Below are positions 7,908-17,095 of a stretch of DNA of 64,000 bases, piece by piece. The notes beneath the pieces are model-generated. The model was not told where the DNA came from, did not search any database, and saw only the letters and a program-made list of their open reading frames with translations. The stretch is from positions 1 through 64,000 of the forward strand of contig NZ_BILZ01000030.1 of NCBI RefSeq assembly GCF_004000825.1, in the 5' to 3' direction. The DNA comes from Paenibacillus kobensis NBRC 15729 (lineage in GTDB: Bacteria > Bacillota > Bacilli > Paenibacillales > Paenibacillaceae). Position 1 is the first letter of the stretch; each line of letters opens with the position of its first letter. A program made the translations under genes and the position numbers.

Positions 7908-8552
7908 ATGCCAGGCACTACTTCTATTGACCAATCACAGCGCCATTCGCAGTCCATTGACGAATCGACCTCTAGCGTAGAGTATATGAGCAGACAGGCC
8001 GTTATCCAGATTGGCGTTGATGCTTTGAATGAGGCTGGATCCGATTTGATCTGCAGCATCTGTATTAAGAATGGGGGCTCCTGTTGCAGCGGGTGTTCCT
8101 TTCTTGTGGATCGAGTGGGATGTACCAACCGCAATACAAGCTGTACGGCATGGCTATGCGGGTTTCTGAAATATCTATTTTATGCATCAGGCCACCTGCA
8201 GGAATGGGAAGGCTTCTGGAGACAGGTTCCAGGGCAAGGTTTTCGTGAAGATCGCACGCCCGAGCTTTTTAATGTGAAGAAACCGTTGCGCATACCTAAT
8301 ATTCGGCGTCTTAGCGAAGCTTTAGCGAACGATCTGCAGGAGCTAGCAGCACAACGCATAGCGATAGGATTCATTATAACGCTGCGGGATAAGATAGATA
8401 AAAACATTGACCAATTGAATCATTGCAAGAATGATCCTAGAAAGCGAAGCCGAATCGAAAGAAATATTAAAGTTCTATCGAGTCCGTTTCATCATTTCCA
8501 ACAAGAACTGCGCGAATACCTGCTGAGTAACTCAAGCACCTGCGCAACTTGA
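7908..8552 (+). CDS. Cysteine-rich hypothetical protein
   Basis: 214 residues, not assigned to a family. Eight cysteines fall in a short segment (C49, C52, C59, C60, C63, C72, C79, C84; pattern CxxC...CCxxC...C...C...C), suggesting a metal site or Fe-S cluster. The rest is charged and helical, without a signal peptide. AAGGATGG lies before the ATG. It is divergent from arsR-sulP and shares the intergenic ATTCAAA palindrome, and the zinc-ribbon gene follows 24 nt downstream, so the two may be co-transcribed. A redox- or metal-linked role is possible but unproven. Confidence 0.7.
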   Translation: MPGTTSIDQSQRHSQSIDESTSSVEYMSRQAVIQIGVDALNEAGSDLICSICIKNGGSCCSGCSFLVDRVGCTNRNTSCTAWLCGFLKYLFYASGHLQEWEGFWRQVPGQGFREDRTPELFNVKKPLRIPNIRRLSEALANDLQELAAQRIAIGFIITLRDKIDKNIDQLNHCKNDPRKRSRIERNIKVLSSPFHHFQQELREYLLSNSSTCAT

Positions 8553-8576
8553 ATTGAATGAAGGAGAGAATGAATA

Positions 8577-8918
8577 ATGTCGGATTTCCCGAATTGTCCT
8601 CAGTGTAACTCGGAGTATACGTACGAAGATGGAAGAATGTTTATTTGCCCGGAGTGCAGTCATGAATGGTCTACAGAATCGGAAGCTGCGAATGGCGAAG
8701 ATCATAAGATTATCAAAGATTCCAATGGGAATGTGTTAAATGATGGCGACACGGTGACCGTAATCAAAGATCTTAAGGTCAAAGGGAGCTCCTCCGTTCT
8801 AAAAATGGGTACAAAGGTAAAAAACATCCGCCTCGTCGAGGGCGATCATGATATTGATTGCAAAATCGATGGTTTCGGAGCGATGAAATTGAAGTCCGAG
8901 TTTGTAAAAAAAGTGTAG
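8577..8918 (+). CDS. yjdM: PhnA/YjdM-family zinc-ribbon protein
   Basis: 113 residues: an N-terminal zinc ribbon with C7-x2-C10 and C24-x2-C27, then the PhnA domain with the phrase [21 protein letters not shown]. The family was named for alkylphosphonate uptake but its members usually lie outside phosphonate operons and the molecular role is unclear. It follows the Cys-rich gene with a good GGAG site (AAGGAGAG) and is followed by a terminator. Confidence 0.88.
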   Translation: MSDFPNCPQCNSEYTYEDGRMFICPECSHEWSTESEAANGEDHKIIKDSNGNVLNDGDTVTVIKDLKVKGSSSVLKMGTKVKNIRLVEGDHDIDCKIDGFGAMKLKSEFVKKV

Positions 8919-8965
8919 CCGGTTGTGGTAATGGGTATTTAAATTGTAAATTTACGATCTAGCAG

Positions 8966-8997
8966 AAAAGGAGCAAAGCCATTGGCTTGCTCCTTTT
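8966..8997 (+). terminator. Terminator after the PhnA-like gene
   Basis: AAAAGGAGCAA (8966-8976) and TTGCTCCTTTT (8987-8997) form an 11-bp stem; the 10-nt loop AGCCATTGGC can pair within itself. It lies 48 nt after the stop codon. Confidence 0.75.
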
Positions 8998-9164
8998 CGT
9001 TTCCGTGTCGCTGAGAACCTGCCGAAGCGAGATTTCAAGGAAGAGCAACCGAGTCCAAAATGGATTCTACTGCGGACGCACATCCAGTACTTTCGGAATA
9101 CTTTTTACCTTACTGCGAAATAATGGGTAGGGCGAAAGATATTAACGAAAGGAAAGTGGTAGCC

Positions 9165-9839
9165 TTGTACCCTAAGTTAATGGTTGCGTTTCTTATTCAT
9201 GTCGTCGTCTTCCTATTTGCCACAACTGAAAGCGATGCAAGTCAACTTCAGTCAGGAAACGGCTTGTCCCCATTCGACGAACTTAAAAAAGGCGGGTATA
9301 TAATCTATTTGAGGCATGGAGAGGCCACGGTCGGACAAGATCTGCCTGATCTTAACTTCAACAATTGCAGCACGCAGAGAAACTTAAGCGACAATGGCCG
9401 AGAACAAGCAAGAGCAGTTGAAGCCCTATTTTCAAAGAAGCAGATTCCAATTCAATACCCGATTATCTCTAGCCCTTATTGTCGGGCAAGGGAAACGGCC
9501 GGAATCATATTCGGCAATCAAAACATTGTCGTGAATCCAGTTCTAGCTTCTATCGAAAAATTGAAAATCGAAGATTATCCGGCTGATAAGAAGCAACAGA
9601 TCGTAAGGGAGTTAACTAAAATTTTCGAAACGCCTCCCGCTCTCGGTACAAATTCCGTCATTGTCGCCCACACGTTTCCACCAAATGTTGCTCTTGGTGA
9701 AATTCCAAACCTCGGGGCTGTCATTCTTAAACCTAAAGGGATGAATCAAGGGTATGAAATAATCCATAGATTCAACATCGAGGACCTAAATAAATTATCA
9801 AGCGGAGCCTATAAACCTAAAACCGTCTCCCGACAATAG
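9165..9839 (+). CDS. Secreted histidine phosphatase-family protein
   Basis: Contains the phosphoglycerate-mutase-like signature I-Y-L-R-H-G-E (phosphohistidine in R-H-G), a second Arg in S-S-P-Y-C-R-A-R-E-T-A, and V-I-V-A-H-T-F for the second His. The family hydrolyses phosphate esters; the substrate is unknown. The frame is open from an ATG at 9060, but the TTG at 9165 is preferred: GGAAAG lies 8 nt upstream and the product then begins with a clean signal peptide (M-V-A-F-L-I-H-V-V-V-F-L-F-A followed by D-A-S). The 9060 start would put 40 unrelated residues before the hydrophobic segment. Confidence 0.75.
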   Translation: MYPKLMVAFLIHVVVFLFATTESDASQLQSGNGLSPFDELKKGGYIIYLRHGEATVGQDLPDLNFNNCSTQRNLSDNGREQARAVEALFSKKQIPIQYPIISSPYCRARETAGIIFGNQNIVVNPVLASIEKLKIEDYPADKKQQIVRELTKIFETPPALGTNSVIVAHTFPPNVALGEIPNLGAVILKPKGMNQGYEIIHRFNIEDLNKLSSGAYKPKTVSRQ

Positions 9840-9861
9840 CATCCGAACGATTGGAGTGCCG

Positions 9862-10578
9862 ATGCAAATGATTGAACATTGTATCATCCTAATTCGAAGC
9901 ATCTCCGCGTTTCTTATTCTCTTGTGTATTACCAGACTCTTAGGCAAACAAACGTTGTCCAACATGAATTTCCTTGAATTTATTACGGCTGTCATCCTGG
10001 GAGCCATTGGTGCGAACTTCGCTTTCAACGAGAAAATCCAAGTCACACACTTGATGATTTCATTGTCCGTATTTACGTTGACCTCATTGTTTCTGTCCAA
10101 GCTGCTCGTGCGATATCGTAAAATGCGCATGTGGACGGAGGGCACCCCCTCCGTCCTGATGGAAGGCGGTAAAATTCTAGAGGGCAACATGAAGAAAAAT
10201 AATATGACCTTAGATACGCTGAACCAATTGCTTCGGCAGAAAGATATTTTTGATATTAATGAAGTGGAATACGCCATTCTAGAAATTAATGGTAAGTTGT
10301 CAGTCATGAAGAAAGAACAATACCGAAATACAACCTTGCAGGATTTAAAGCTGAAGGGAAGCGCCCCCCCACAATTCCCGATAGAACTTATTATGGACGG
10401 ACATATTCTGTACGGAAATTTGGATGCCAATCAACTCTCTCACAGTTGGTTGCAGCATGAGCTTAAATTGCGCAATAAGAGGGCCGAAGATGTATTTTAC
10501 TCTGTGCGTGGAAGCAATGGTCAATTATATTTCGATTACCGTGATGACAGCATACAGCATCCTGTAGATGTCGAGTAA
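9862..10578 (+). CDS. DUF421 membrane protein (YetF-like)
   Basis: About 238 residues: three N-terminal hydrophobic helices with T-R-L-L-G-K-Q and a cytoplasmic domain with V-L-M-E-G-G-K-I-L-E and E-Y-A-I-L-E-I-N-G-K-L-S-V-M-K-K, the standard DUF421 layout. In Bacillus such proteins are linked to spores or stress, with no defined reaction. The ATG at 9862 is chosen because GGAG lies 5 nt before it; a GTG at 9856 is the upstream alternative. A second DUF421 gene lies at 35637. Confidence 0.85.
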   Translation: MQMIEHCIILIRSISAFLILLCITRLLGKQTLSNMNFLEFITAVILGAIGANFAFNEKIQVTHLMISLSVFTLTSLFLSKLLVRYRKMRMWTEGTPSVLMEGGKILEGNMKKNNMTLDTLNQLLRQKDIFDINEVEYAILEINGKLSVMKKEQYRNTTLQDLKLKGSAPPQFPIELIMDGHILYGNLDANQLSHSWLQHELKLRNKRAEDVFYSVRGSNGQLYFDYRDDSIQHPVDVE

Positions 10579-10660
10579 CAGCTTCACGCTATACGAAATA
10601 ATTAAACGGGAATGTTATAAAGCTATTGTCATTTCATATTGTCAGGAACTTGATAGCATA

Positions 10661-10686
10661 AAACAAAAAACCGCATTATATGCGGC
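10661..10686 (-). terminator. Terminator of the cnt operon
   Basis: Minus strand: AGCCGCATATAATGCGGT hairpin followed by TTTTTTGTTTT. It lies about 100 nt past the cntE stop codon. Confidence 0.75.
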
Positions 10687-10784
10687 TTTCAATGTTATGT
10701 TCTTCTGTTTGCATTTGCGCTGCTATTGCAAAGGCATTTATGCTGCTTCTAATGTTTTGCAAGCAGTAACTCTATTAATACTTG

Positions 10785-11987
10785 TTAATTATCCAAAGCT
10801 GCCGCACTCGACCATTTGCCCCGACGGTCATAGGAGAAAGCTGTCACGAAGGAACCAAGAATTGCACACATCAAATACATAACGGAATACGAAGTCAAAT
10901 CCGCCAACGGTCCCATTGCGGCGCTGCCCAGGGAAACTCCCAAATCCGCCGTCGCGATAAATAAACCCAAAAGCACATTGCGGCTTGTCTGCGGAAGTAC
11001 GAAGGACAAATAAGTGGTTAACGTGGGATAGAGCAGCGCTTGAGAGATTCCCATTAATCCAGCGCTAGGATAAAACAGGATTGCACCGCCACGGAAAGAG
11101 CTGCTTAAGCATACACCAAGCGCCGAGGCGGCTGTCAGGAGCATGATGGTCATAACAAACCCGGAATGCCATTTGCCGTCGGAAGGAATCTTTTTCCGCA
11201 GGAAGAATCGGGCAGCGACAATGGTACCGGCTTGTATCGTGAGGAAGGCAGCCGCACTGCCGTTAGGAATAGTAGGCGCATACAAAGGAATGAAGGTGGT
11301 AACCGCTCCAAATACGATAGATGCGATGAACATGATGATGCTGCATCTGAATAGATAAGGGTTGCGGTACAGGTTGCTGAAGGATTGGTAGATGGCTCCT
11401 CTCTGTCCCGCCGATTTGGGGTCAGATGCCCCGGAGTCGCTGATTCGAATGCTGAAACCGGCAACCCCTGTTAGAATGACAATGAATGCAATAGTCCACG
11501 TAAAAGGGGCCATTGCTCCGGACTGCCATATTCCGACCGCCAGTAAGGGACCGATAACATTCGGAATGGAAGCACACAGAGAATACATAGATACGCCTTG
11601 CGACCGCACCTCTTCGGGCAATGCATCGATTATGCCAAGCTGAAGTGCCATAGAGAAGAAGGCCGTACAAGCCCCCTGCAGCACACGAGCTACGAGATAA
11701 CCCTCTAGACCCGTAAACGTATAGAGGAGAAGCGCTAATCCGTTAATCACAATAATAGCCCGCAGCACCTGGACTGGCCCCTTTTGCCTAATAATATGAC
11801 CCGCCCACGGCCGGAAAAACATCGTAGTAAATAGATACGCACCCATTATGAACCCAATTTCGGTATTGGTTGCTCCAATGGAATCTCCCTTTAACGGAAT
11901 AAGAACGTTTAAAATCGAATTCGCGCTAAAGTATAAAATCGTTAATCCATATAAACGCAGAAATGGCCATGACAAAGCACCTTTCAA
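10785..11987 (-). CDS. cntE: CntE-like MFS exporter of the opine metallophore
   Basis: About 400 residues, 12 hydrophobic segments, MFS motif A variant M-F-F-R-P-W-A-G-H-I-I-R-Q-K-G between helices 2 and 3. As the last gene of a cntKLMABCDFE operon it corresponds to CntE, which exports staphylopine from the cytoplasm. The start is taken as the TTG at 11987 because AAGGAG lies 8 nt upstream and this falls 25 nt after the cntF stop; the longer frame to 12047 would overlap cntF and has no site. The protein then begins M-K-G-A-L-S-W-P-F. A terminator follows. Confidence 0.85.
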   Translation of the reverse strand: MKGALSWPFLRLYGLTILYFSANSILNVLIPLKGDSIGATNTEIGFIMGAYLFTTMFFRPWAGHIIRQKGPVQVLRAIIVINGLALLLYTFTGLEGYLVARVLQGACTAFFSMALQLGIIDALPEEVRSQGVSMYSLCASIPNVIGPLLAVGIWQSGAMAPFTWTIAFIVILTGVAGFSIRISDSGASDPKSAGQRGAIYQSFSNLYRNPYLFRCSIIMFIASIVFGAVTTFIPLYAPTIPNGSAAAFLTIQAGTIVAARFFLRKKIPSDGKWHSGFVMTIMLLTAASALGVCLSSSFRGGAILFYPSAGLMGISQALLYPTLTTYLSFVLPQTSRNVLLGLFIATADLGVSLGSAAMGPLADLTSYSVMYLMCAILGSFVTAFSYDRRGKWSSAAALDN

Positions 11988-12012
11988 GGCAACTGCTCCT
12001 TCCCTGCTTCCG

Positions 12013-12762
12013 TTAGCTAATAACCATCTGCAGCATCTTCTTTGCATATGGGGATTGAACGTCCATTAATTGAGTAGTGCTGACGATTTCTTCGATTTGG
12101 CCGTTTCTCATGATCATGATTCTATCGCAAATGAATGCGGCTGCTTGGATATCATGCGTAATAAAAATGTAGCCTAGTTTATCGATTTCCTTCAGCCTCT
12201 TCAGCAATTCCAGTACTTGCATTTGAACGGAGCTATCCAGAGAGCTTATGGCTTCATCCAATAAAATACATGGCGCTTCCGTTGCGACAGCCCTCGCAAT
12301 ACACACTCTCTGGATTTGACCACCAGACAACTCGTGCGGATACTTCGTGCGGCAATGCGGATCCAACCCCACATGTTTCAATAGGCGGTCGACTTTGGCA
12401 TGATTATCTCTTCGGCTGCTTCTATCCCTACCAATGCCGAGGGATTCCATAATAGCCTGTTCAACGGTAAAATAAGGATTAATCGAAGAGGTATAGTCCT
12501 GGAATACGGCGCTGATCGACCCACTTCCAGCGCGGTTCCCTCCTGCCTTCTTTCCCTTTAACAAGATCGATCCACTCTCGGGCTTCTCAATTCCCAATAG
12601 TAATCTTCCCAGCGTCGATTTACCGCACCCGCTCTCCCCAATGATGCCCAAGCATTCTCCTTGTTCGTAGTGAAAGCTGATGTTTTTTAGGACCTGCTGT
12701 CTCTCCCGCGAGAAGAAACCTCCTTTTCTATAGGACTTATCGACACGGTCAACGATTAACAT
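12013..12762 (-). CDS. cntF: CntF-like ABC transporter ATPase
   Basis: 249 residues of the oligopeptide/nickel (OppF-like) ATPase type. Walker A G42-E-S-G-C-G-K-S, ABC signature L-S-G-G-Q-I-Q-R, Walker B C-I-L-L-D-E-A, switch His in F-I-T-H-D. With CntD it would power uptake of the metallophore-metal complex through CntBC. The start at 12762 (M-L-I-V-D-R-V) has AGGAGG 8 nt upstream and overlaps the end of cntD by 14 nt; the longer frame to 12870 is only overlap. Confidence 0.9.
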   Translation of the reverse strand: MLIVDRVDKSYRKGGFFSRERQQVLKNISFHYEQGECLGIIGESGCGKSTLGRLLLGIEKPESGSILLKGKKAGGNRAGSGSISAVFQDYTSSINPYFTVEQAIMESLGIGRDRSSRRDNHAKVDRLLKHVGLDPHCRTKYPHELSGGQIQRVCIARAVATEAPCILLDEAISSLDSSVQMQVLELLKRLKEIDKLGYIFITHDIQAAAFICDRIMIMRNGQIEEIVSTTQLMDVQSPYAKKMLQMVIS

Positions 12763-13570
12763 AGACAGGCCCTCCTGTAACCCTCTTGAAATGCTCGTTA
12801 AGCGCTGTATGCGAGGAGACCAGAAACCGCGTATACTCATGCTCGGCTTCCGAGAACAAGACCGACGCATCCCCGCGCTCTACAATGCTGCCGTTTCTCA
12901 TCACAAGCACCTCATCGGCCAGCTTTCTGACGATTCCTAAATCATGAGAAACAAAAATCATAGAGCACCCCATATTCTCCCGCAATCGGACAAACTGTTC
13001 CATTACCTCGTATTTGGAGACCGTATCCAGCGCCGAGGTAGGTTCATCCGCAATAATAATATCGGGCTCCAATACTATAGCCAATGCAATCATGATTCGT
13101 TGAAGCATTCCTCCTGATAGCTGATGAGGATACTTGTTCATGATCTCAACCGGATCTTTCAATCTTACCATCAGCATAGCCTGCTTCATCTTATCGACGA
13201 TTTCGCTGCGGCTCCAGCCATAATGGTGAACCAGCGTTTCCCGCAAGTGAATACCGATTGCGCTTGTCGGATCGAAGGCCCTCATTCCATTTTGCAGAAT
13301 CAGGTATAGCTGCTTTCCCCTTCTTCTCCCTATTTCTTTCTCGGAAAGCTGATCTAAACGGATTCCTTTCAATAAAATGTCCCCGGATTGGCGGATCGTC
13401 CTTTTGTTCAACTTCATAATGGCTCTGCATGTAAGAGACTTTCCGCTTCCGCTTTCGCCGACGATCGCCAAACAGCTTCCCGGCTTCAGCTCAAACGAGC
13501 TATTCGGGACGAATACGTTTCCCGTAATGCCATCCCAAATTCGCAGATCCGATACTTGCAAAAGACTCAT
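12749..13570 (-). CDS. cntD: CntD-like ABC transporter ATPase
   Basis: About 273 residues, OppD/NikD-like ATPase: Walker A G38-E-S-G-S-G-K-S, signature L-S-G-G-M-L-Q-R, Walker B I-I-I-A-D-E-P-T-S-A-L-D, F-V-S-H-D. It pairs with CntF to energise import. The ATG at 13570 has GAGGTGG 6 nt upstream and starts one base after the cntC stop, which indicates translational coupling; a GTG at 13585 is the alternative. Confidence 0.9.
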   Translation of the reverse strand: MSLLQVSDLRIWDGITGNVFVPNSSFELKPGSCLAIVGESGSGKSLTCRAIMKLNKRTIRQSGDILLKGIRLDQLSEKEIGRRRGKQLYLILQNGMRAFDPTSAIGIHLRETLVHHYGWSRSEIVDKMKQAMLMVRLKDPVEIMNKYPHQLSGGMLQRIMIALAIVLEPDIIIADEPTSALDTVSKYEVMEQFVRLRENMGCSMIFVSHDLGIVRKLADEVLVMRNGSIVERGDASVLFSEAEHEYTRFLVSSHTALNEHFKRVTGGPVYVNR

Positions 13571-13571
13571 A

Positions 13572-14465
13572 TCAAGCCACCTCACTTCCCTGCAAATTAG
13601 CCGTTTGGAATCGTCCTTTTCTTTGCTTCTTCCTTCCGGAAGACCCTAATTTAGGATCCAAGGCAACTTGAAGCGCATCGGTAAAAAAATGGACGGCCGA
13701 TACGAATAGGATAGTGGTTATCCCTGGTGCCAGCAGTAATTCCGGTCTCGAGAACATGACTTCCCTTGCCTCATTCAACATCATCCCCCACTCCGCGTGT
13801 GGAGCCTGAACGCCTAAACCAAGAAAAGAGTAGCCCGACAATTGCAGGACCATGGAGCTGAATGCGCTGCTGGACGTAACAGCAATGACCGGAACCGTGA
13901 CAGGTACGATATGTTTCCATATAATCCGTAAGCTTCCGATTCCCAGCGTTTTGGAGAACTTCACGTATTCCGCATCGGCATATTGCATAACAGAAGTACG
14001 GATGATGCGGGCGAACCATGACCACTTCATGAGTACGAAGGCGAGAAGAATATGTTGGAGTCCCACGCCCAGAATCCCAATAATCCCCAGAGTCATGACA
14101 TAGCCGGGGAATGAAAGCATAATATCGCAAATCCTCATGAGTAAGGCATCAAGTTTCCCTTTGAAATATCCCGCTATAAACCCGATCGCTGTTCCTATCC
14201 CTACTGAAATGGCTAGCACGGCCAGCACCCCTAATACACTGGGACGGATTCCGTATATTAATCGGGACAGAACGCACCGGCCCAAATGATCGTTGCCCAG
14301 CAGATATTCCCAAGAGGCAGAAGCAAATCTCAGCTCCATATGAACCTCTTCCGGATCGTTAGGCGCAATCCATGGCGCGAATATCCCTGCCAGCAATGTG
14401 CTAGTAATGATGAAGAGAGACAATAAAGCAAGCCTATCTTGAAGAAGAGAGCCTATCCGTTTCAT
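13572..14465 (-). CDS. cntC: CntC-like ABC permease
   Basis: 297 residues with six hydrophobic segments, of the DppC/NikC type. An N-terminal A-P-W-I-A-P-N-D-P region, the L-L-G-N-D-H-L-G-R-C-V-L-S-R loop and a C-terminal inner-membrane permease loop are all visible. It forms the import channel with CntB. Its ATG overlaps the cntB stop by 4 nt (ATGA). Confidence 0.9.
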   Translation of the reverse strand: MKRIGSLLQDRLALLSLFIITSTLLAGIFAPWIAPNDPEEVHMELRFASASWEYLLGNDHLGRCVLSRLIYGIRPSVLGVLAVLAISVGIGTAIGFIAGYFKGKLDALLMRICDIMLSFPGYVMTLGIIGILGVGLQHILLAFVLMKWSWFARIIRTSVMQYADAEYVKFSKTLGIGSLRIIWKHIVPVTVPVIAVTSSSAFSSMVLQLSGYSFLGLGVQAPHAEWGMMLNEAREVMFSRPELLLAPGITTILFVSAVHFFTDALQVALDPKLGSSGRKKQRKGRFQTANLQGSEVA

Positions 14466-15397
14466 AGATCATTTTCCCTTAATTTAGGATTTATCAGCGC
14501 ATTGATGATATCGGAGAACGTATTGACCACAACAAATGCAGCCGCCAGTACCAGCACGTACGCTTGAATAATTGGAAAGTCTCGGCTTAGAATCGATTTG
14601 ACGCTCAGCATGCCGAGTCCGGGCCAAGCGAATAAATTCTCGATAACGACCGTGCTCCCCAGAATGATTGGAATAGCCATGCAGAAAACAGAGACGGCTA
14701 CCTGCAAGGAATTTCTCAGCAGGCGGATCGTAATTCGGCTTTCAGGCAGCCCGCATGCTCTTCCGAATAGCACATAATCTTCATTCAGGTTCATAAGCAT
14801 TGCGCTTCTGACAATACGAAAATAGTGCCCGGCATAGCTAATCGTGATGACGCTAACAGGTAAAATATAACTTTGGACCGTTTCCTTGCCGGTTGTCGGA
14901 AGCCAATCGAGTTTTACGGAGAAGTACCAGACCAGCAAGGCTGCCAGCAAGTAGGAAGGCATGGAAGTCAAGACAAACGCTGCTCCTCTGATCGATTTGT
15001 CCAGCCATCTCCCCTCCGTTAACGCGCAAACAATGCCTAATCCAATCGAAGCAGCGATAACGGCCACTACCGAAAGGATCGTGAGCTCAAGCGTATTCAA
15101 GAAGGCCGGCCCAAGCATGGACCATACCGGTTTGCCGGTGACATAGGAGTTGCCGAAGTCTAGCTGAAGACACGAGAATAACCAATCTAAATAGCGGATA
15201 AGGAACGGTTGATCCATACCAAGTGCCGTTCTTGTTGCCGTTATCAGCTCATCCGTTATCCGGGGAACGCCTTGCGCATGCAGCACGAGTTCGGCAGGGT
15301 CCATCGGGGATAGCGCGTTTAGAACGAACGTTAGAAAAGAGATGACGAGCAGCAGCGGTATCGCGAGCAAGGATCTTCGGAAGATATACCCACTCAT
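14462..15397 (-). CDS. cntB: CntB-like ABC permease
   Basis: 311 residues, DppB/NikB type, with the N-terminal hydrophobic segment L-L-V-I-S-F-L-T-F-V-L and the loop A-L-G-M-D-Q-P-F-L-I-R-Y-L-D-W-L typical of this family. It forms the membrane channel with CntC. AAGGAGAATGTC precedes the ATG. It follows cntA after 57 nt and overlaps cntC by 4 nt. Confidence 0.9.
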   Translation of the reverse strand: MSGYIFRRSLLAIPLLLVISFLTFVLNALSPMDPAELVLHAQGVPRITDELITATRTALGMDQPFLIRYLDWLFSCLQLDFGNSYVTGKPVWSMLGPAFLNTLELTILSVVAVIAASIGLGIVCALTEGRWLDKSIRGAAFVLTSMPSYLLAALLVWYFSVKLDWLPTTGKETVQSYILPVSVITISYAGHYFRIVRSAMLMNLNEDYVLFGRACGLPESRITIRLLRNSLQVAVSVFCMAIPIILGSTVVIENLFAWPGLGMLSVKSILSRDFPIIQAYVLVLAAAFVVVNTFSDIINALINPKLRENDL

Positions 15398-15454
15398 GAC
15401 ATTCTCCTTCGGTAGAAATAGAAAGGGTGGCCCCTCTCTATTCGTTTGTTTTAT

Positions 15455-17095
15455 TTATTCAAAATACATTTGCTCGAACGGCAGCTCGAACTGCGTTTGC
15501 TTAAACGAGATCTCCTTCAAGGCTGTCGGGGCGACGATGGTTACGCGGCCATTGGTAATCGGAATAAAGACGGCCTCGTCATGTACGATCGTCAAAATGT
15601 CCTTATAGAGCGACTTGCGAGTCGCTTCATCGGTGGATGCCATGACTTCATCGATTTTTTTGTAAAGCTCATCGGATTTGGCAATTCCGCTCGTCGTATG
15701 GTAGTAGGCTGCTTCTGAAGTGAAGGAAGCTATCGTGCTCTGGGGATCGTAGGCTAGCCCCCACGTTTGATTAAACAGCAAATCGTAATCGCCGGTTGAT
15801 CTTCGATTCGCGATGGAGGTGGATTCCTCTCCGATTAACTCCAATTGGACGCCAATCTTCTTTAACGTGTTCTGAAGCAGCTCCGCCTCCGATTTCTGGG
15901 AAGAAGAATTGACATCGTAATAGAGCCCCATGATTAATGCGTGGCCATTTTTCTTTCTGATCTCGTCTCCTGGCTGCAAGGTCCAGTCAGCTTCGTCCAG
16001 CAGCTTCTTGGCCGTCTCCAAGTCATATGCTCTCTTTTTCAAATCGATATTGGCGTAATTGACGTTGGATGAGAACAAGGCTTCGGCAGGGGATTCCGTA
16101 CCGTTGAAGAGCTCCTTGCTGATCGCCTCTCTGTCAATGGAATGCCAGATTGCTTCGCGAACAGCTTTTTCGGCTGCGGGACTATCCTTTCTGCTGCTAT
16201 TGGCAACGATCATTTTCGTATTCATGGGAGCGCTTCGGACAATCTGGAATTTACCGCTTTCGGCCAGTGTCTTCATCGCTTCGACATCAATGCTGTCGGT
16301 TCCCCGGTCATCGGTAAATACGAAATTGACCTCCCCCTTCTTCAAAGCGAGGAAGGTAGTCTCCCCCGCCGGCAGCACTTTTGCCTTTATCTTTGGTATG
16401 CGCGGCACGCCATTCCAATAATGCTCATTCGCTTCAAAAGTGGCATATTGGTCAGTCTTGTGCTCCGTTAATCGATAAGGACCTGTTCCGTTATAACCGT
16501 TAACGCCATCCTTTGTCTGGCCGTTAATAAAATCATTTGGCGAAAGGAAAACGTATGGCCTCGTCATGGATAGCTCAAGCAAGGTCGGATAATAAGGCTC
16601 CGATAATACCAGCTGCACGGTATACTCATCGATAACCTTCGTTTCCACGAGCTTGGAAGACAGCTTGATCCAAGCATGCATGGCTGCGTTATTCTGCACG
16701 GCATCGATGTTTTTCTTTACGGCTTCCGCGTTAAACGGCGCCCCGTCATGGAAGGTTACGTTCTTTCGCAGATGGAACGTGTAGGTTGTGCCATCCTCCG
16801 AGATCTCCCACGATTCCGCCAGCAAAGGTTTGATCCCGTTTGCCGTATTCTCAACCAAGGATTCATATACGATGCCTTGAGCCGGCATTGATCCTGGATA
16901 AAGATGAGGGTTCATATCATTGATGTCTTTGGCCGTAGCATATATCAGTTCCTGAGCCAGAGAGGCAGTTTTCTTCTCATTCGCATTGCTCGTGCTGCTG
17001 TTTCCGTTTCCGCTGTTGGAGCTGCACCCGGCTAACGTTGCTATCGCTGCTAGCACAAGCACTAGGGTTAATCGAAGGTTTCTTTTCTTAAACAT
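15455..17095 (-). CDS. cntA: CntA-like solute-binding lipoprotein for the metallophore complex
   Basis: 546 residues of the family-5 extracellular solute-binding proteins (OppA/NikA). The lipobox L-A-G-C24 directs lipidation, so it is anchored outside the membrane. The segment L-A-E-S-W-E-I-S-E-D-G-T-T-Y-T-F-H-L-R-K-N-V is the conserved family signature. By position it binds the exported metallophore with its metal (Zn, Ni, Co, Fe or Cu in characterised systems) and passes it to CntBCDF. Its start overlaps the end of cntM by 28 nt. Confidence 0.9.
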   Translation of the reverse strand: MFKKRNLRLTLVLVLAAIATLAGCSSNSGNGNSSTSNANEKKTASLAQELIYATAKDINDMNPHLYPGSMPAQGIVYESLVENTANGIKPLLAESWEISEDGTTYTFHLRKNVTFHDGAPFNAEAVKKNIDAVQNNAAMHAWIKLSSKLVETKVIDEYTVQLVLSEPYYPTLLELSMTRPYVFLSPNDFINGQTKDGVNGYNGTGPYRLTEHKTDQYATFEANEHYWNGVPRIPKIKAKVLPAGETTFLALKKGEVNFVFTDDRGTDSIDVEAMKTLAESGKFQIVRSAPMNTKMIVANSSRKDSPAAEKAVREAIWHSIDREAISKELFNGTESPAEALFSSNVNYANIDLKKRAYDLETAKKLLDEADWTLQPGDEIRKKNGHALIMGLYYDVNSSSQKSEAELLQNTLKKIGVQLELIGEESTSIANRRSTGDYDLLFNQTWGLAYDPQSTIASFTSEAAYYHTTSGIAKSDELYKKIDEVMASTDEATRKSLYKDILTIVHDEAVFIPITNGRVTIVAPTALKEISFKQTQFELPFEQMYFE

